Positions 61,282-64,000 of a stretch of DNA of 64,000 nucleotides are shown piece by piece. The stretch spans positions 23,661 through 87,660 of the forward strand of contig DASYOB010000152.1 of the NCBI GenBank assembly GCA_036008175.1, given 5' to 3'. The first letter of the stretch is position 1. Each line of letters starts with the position of its first letter. The notes below the pieces were generated by a model, which was not told the DNA's origin, made no database searches, and saw nothing but the letters and a program-made list of their open reading frames with translations. The position numbers and the translations under genes were made by a program. Origin of the DNA: DATARH01 sp036008175. Its GTDB lineage: Bacteria; Pseudomonadota; Alphaproteobacteria; ATCC43930; CGMCC-115725.

Positions 61282-61832
61282 ATGAGAAAATCGGGATCCT
61301 TGGGCGACTCGCGGCCCGAGACTGAAGATAGGCCGGCCAGCCGACCGCATGCGGAAAGCGGCGATCGTTTCGAACATTTCAAGGCGAGGTGGCCGGAGCC
61401 CATGGCTAGAACGTCGCGGAAGAGAGAGGAATTGACGGCAGCCGCGCATGCCTTCGAGGTCCACGAGAGGCCGGGGACTTCGGCCGTTTCCGCAAGACCG
61501 GCGATGACCGCCACGGCGCCGGCGGCATCGGCATTGAGGCCGAAGGTGGTGAATGACGAGCTCGGTGAAGTGCCGCATCAGGTCTCCGCCGAGCGGGTTC
61601 TGAAAGGTCACATCGACTTGGCGAGATGGCCGCGCGTCAAGGGCTGGGTCTGGGACTTCGCTAACGATAGCCAAAATCCAAGGAATCCGCCACTTTGTAG
61701 AGGTGGCCCGCATCGCGTTTTGTCCCCAACTTTGACCTCCTGCGCATCGGCAAATACCGGGCGGATACGTCTTACCGCCGAAGTGGATTCGAACTAGTCA
61801 AGCCGCAAACACCCACCATCGCCCTCACATAG
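61282..61832 (+). pseudogene. Probable frameshifted remnant of a protein with a repeat-type beta domain
   Basis: The first frame starts at ATG 61282 and runs through a polar, disordered stretch into GHIDLARWPRVKGWVWDFAND. It then degrades into a composition unlike the family. A second frame gives IQGIRHFVEVAR just after, and a third gives RFVPNFDLLRIGKYRADTSY and then RRSGFELVKPQ before a TAG at 61830-61832. Read together these resemble one beta domain (G-VD---V-GW-WD ... YRAD ... G-FEL) found repeated in some surface-glycan proteins. Two small indels are needed to join them. The alternative is a short intact 171-residue protein ending at 61797 with a chance second frame. It lies in an AT-richer stretch with a good promoter before it. 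Confidence 0.45.
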
Positions 61833-62242
61833 TTATGTACAAGACCGTCCTGTTGAAATCGGTCTAGCCGCTCCCCGCTTGTTCCGATTCGCACCTTCCT
61901 CCAGGCCATTGGCACGGTAGGATGGGAACCCGCACGAGATAGTCGAGGCGTTCGAGAAGATCTCCGATCCGACGCGGAAGATTGCATCGTGAAACCAGGA
62001 TTCGTGTGCGCACGTACAGCCGATAACGACAGACCCGTCACCGAAAAAGCGGCCCGAAGGTCGCTTCTCGTCGGGGCGGTAAGCCCACAGTCATTCCATT
62101 CGCTCCGCCGGTATCAGCCGATCAGCCTCGGTGTACAGGTAGATCGGCCGATCCGGGAAGTCAGGCCGGGTCGGATTGCCCCCCATTCCGATCCGGCCTT
62201 TTACCTTCGTCGCCCTGTTCGGATCGGTTGGACAATCAGCGG
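61833..62242. other. 410-bp region without a convincing gene
   Basis: Only short frames occur here. A minus-strand 31-codon frame (62186-62091, MGGNPTRPDFPDRPIYLYTE...) has a coherent composition but no ribosome binding site or homology I recognise. No hairpin with a T-tract, tRNA or inverted repeat was found. It may be decayed DNA continuous with the preceding remnant. Confidence 0.4.
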
Positions 62243-62491
62243 TCAGTGAGCCGCTTGTCGCTCCCGCTCCGTGTTGCCCGTCCGGCGCAGTCGTTCGTTG
62301 CGACGAAGCTCAATCTCGATACTTGCCGCCCAGGCGTCATACTGGTCGGCAATCGATAGAAGTTGTTCCTGGAAACGTTCATCACGGATGATCGCTGCGG
62401 CTTGCCTAATGTCCGCCGCTTCAAGCCGATATTTGTCAGCCCCTGCGAAGCCCGGAACGGCTTCACCGGCTCTCGACCGATCTTCCGACAT
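62243..62491 (-). CDS. Small orphan protein, helical
   Basis: An 82-residue frame from an ATG at 62491. The composition is that of a real soluble helical protein: KYRLEAADIRQAAAIIRD then ERFQEQLLSIADQYDAWAAS and a charged C-terminus NERLRRTGNTERERQ. Comparable short proteins with an IA-xYD-LA core are frequent orphans in Rhizobiales genomes. No ribosome binding site is obvious (CACCCCCC precedes the ATG), and no partner gene adjoins. Function is unknown. The neighbouring region has decayed genes, so it could be part of a mobile or variable island. Confidence 0.55.
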   Translation of the reverse strand: MSEDRSRAGEAVPGFAGADKYRLEAADIRQAAAIIRDERFQEQLLSIADQYDAWAASIEIELRRNERLRRTGNTERERQAAH

Positions 62492-62717
62492 GGGGGGTGC
62501 TGAGTCGTGAGAAAGGTTCCGTAAATTCTAGCTTAATACAAGTTAATAAAATCTTAATTCAAAGTCCGAAATGTGGGATCGTCTCGAAACCGACCCACTC
62601 CGGGCGGGAACTACGGTGGTTTCAGCGCAGATCCGCCGCAAAAATAACACCGAAAATAAAGTTGAGTTTTTAACCAGTTTCGGCTTTCCTCTCGCCTCTG
62701 CTGCTGGGGAACGATTC
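62492..62717. other. AT-rich intergenic region upstream of the sensor kinase
   Basis: This is the most AT-rich stretch in the window (TTCTAGCTTAATACAAGTTAATAAAATCTTAATTC around 62527-62560), consistent with promoter activity for the divergent small gene and the kinase. The exact boxes cannot be assigned. Confidence 0.5.
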
Positions 62718-64000
62718 ATGCGTCGGTTGTTCAGCACCAATCCGCGCCGACGCGCCAGGGCAACCGCGCGCTGCATCCTCGTTTTCGGCGGCTTGATCAT
62801 TGTGGCTATGTGGGCAGTGGTCGCAGCGTCGATTGTGGCGGCGCGACAGACCGCGATGGATCGCACACGGGTCGGCACACAACCTTGCTGTAAGTTTCTC
62901 GGATGAAGTAGCCCATGTCATTCAGGGCGTGGATGGCGCGATGGAACTGGTGGCCAACCGGATGCACGCCCAGCATGGCCCGTTCGACATTCATGCCTGG
63001 GCAAGAGACGTTCCGCTGCTCTCCTGGGCGACAGTCCAAGCTGCGATTGTCGGGCCGGACGGTCATCTCGTCTCGACCACGCTCGATGCCAACGCGAAAC
63101 CAATCAATCTCCGCGACCGGGAGCATATTCGCATTCACCTAGATGGACGTGTACAGGGGTTATTCGTCGGGAAGCCAGTAATAGGAAGGCTTTCCGGTCA
63201 GACCACGATTCAGATCACTCGACGCGTTGATTCGACGGACGGAAGACTGCTCGGGATTATTGTCTTCTCGCTTTCTCCCGCACAACTTACAGGTCTACCC
63301 CGATCAATCGACCTGGGCGCACGCGGGGTGATCACGCTGGTCGGCTTTGACGGTGTCATTCGCGCCCGGTTCACTCGTGATGGGCCGGATGGACTTTCGG
63401 GGATTGGGGAAACGGTCAACAACGGCCCACATCGGCTGGTGAGCCTCGAAGATGGTGATGGCTTCTTTGTCCGGCACAGCGTCGTCGATGGGGTGAGGCG
63501 ACTATACAGCTACCACCGTGTTGCCGATCAGCCGCTCGATGTCATCGTGGGCCTCGACCTCGACGAGGCCCTGGTCATCGCCAATTCCCATGCCGTGATG
63601 ATCGCCTCGATCACCGGGGCGGCGACGCTCCTGCTGGTCGTGCTCGCCGCCTATCTGATATGCGAGATCAACCGCCGCACGGCAAATGAGATCCGATTGG
63701 CCGGAGAGCGGCAGAAGCTCGAAGACACGACCATCGAGCTTGCCGCGAGCAAAGCGGATGCGGAAGCCGCTAACCGTGCCAAGTCGATGTTCCTGGCCAG
63801 TATGAGCCATGAACTACGCACCCCTCTCAACGCCGTCATTGGCTTCGCCCAACTGATCAAAGCACAAGACATAGGCAAAATCAGAACCTCGCGGGATGTC
63901 GAGTATGCCCGGCATATAGAGACTGCCGGAGAACACCTTCTCGGCATCATCAATAGCATCCTCGATATAATAAAACTCGAATCCGAGAATCTGAAGCTCA
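62718..64000 (+). pseudogene. Sensor histidine kinase with a frameshift near the N-terminus; 3' end beyond the window
   Basis: From ATG 62718 the first frame gives a basic start and a membrane helix (CILVFGGLIIVAMWAVVAAS), then stops at a TGA at 62904-62906. Shifting frame near 62877, the coding continues unbroken to the window end. It reads HNLAVSFSDEVAHVIQGVDG, a periplasmic sensor domain of about 220 residues (GPDGHLVSTTLD, RDREHIRIHLDG and later GLDLDEA), then a second membrane helix (ITGAATLLLVVLAAYLI). A coiled coil and an H-box SHELRTPLNAVIGFAQ follow. The layout is a Cache-type membrane kinase. The break lies in a GGCACACAACC run; one more CA restores the frame exactly (G-T-H-N-L). 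Either slipped-strand mutation or a sequencing error explains it. Codons such as ATA, CTA and AGA are more frequent than in neighbours. Confidence 0.8.

Noticed and set aside
62091..62186. 31-codon minus-strand frame with sensible composition
   Set aside because: No ribosome binding site or partner was found, and it is too short to judge without comparison.

Overview
The window is GC-rich, densely coded DNA from an alphaproteobacterium. The best markers are CckA (50362-47828), SciP (51462-51752), a one-cysteine DksA (51102-50686), the pair DivK-PleD (55254-57078) and EipB (51902-52729). Together these are the CtrA cell-cycle circuit and an envelope protein typical of Rhizobiales, Caulobacterales and Rhodospirillales. 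The order and genus cannot be fixed from the sequence alone.

Layout. 1-2692: an MFS transporter cut by the window edge, a small alanine-rich lipoprotein and a LysM/L,D-transpeptidase. 2861-5846: a formyl-CoA-transferase-type enzyme and a ThDP lyase, each followed by a strong terminator. 5922-6973: ribosomal proteins S9 and L13. 7197-12640: an acyl-CoA-dehydrogenase-like flavoenzyme, then a leftward operon with two enolase-superfamily paralogues, a tiny lipoprotein, a secreted protein and tryptophan 2,3-dioxygenase. 12757-18166: an orphan peptide-type binding protein, a luciferase-like oxidoreductase, a cupin, a GrdB-like selenoprotein and a CoA-transferase. 18163-25061: two DJ-1/PfpI proteins, a hybrid kinase, isocitrate dehydrogenase and a second Frc-like enzyme. 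25416-43439: an 18 kb alpha-glucan/trehalose operon. 43465-47814: small barrel-fold proteins, RidA, a TSUP exporter and a stress protein. 47828-57078: regulators, EipB, Pol IV and a ROK kinase. 57136-61057: an amidohydrolase, a MOSC protein and an unknown protein. 61058-64000: a less GC-rich stretch with a decayed gene, a small orphan and a sensor kinase that has a frameshift and runs off the window.

The most notable object is the gene at 15926-16867. It carries an in-frame TGA at 16466-16468, exactly where the first residue of a CxxC redox motif is expected (U-P-V-C). The frame stays open and family-like on both sides, and a 6-bp hairpin with a G/U-bearing loop starts 11 nt after the TGA. 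This reads as a selenocysteine protein of the glycine/sarcosine/betaine reductase selenoprotein B family, which a standard gene caller would split or truncate. No selA, selB, selC or selD is visible here.

The glucan operon encodes a complete TreS-Mak / GlgE / GlgB route from trehalose via maltose 1-phosphate to branched alpha-glucan, and a GlgX / MalQ / TreY / TreZ route back to trehalose. Coupled starts join most of its genes. GlgE carries an extra N-terminal GH13 domain whose catalytic residues look intact. No GlgA or GlgC lies in the window.
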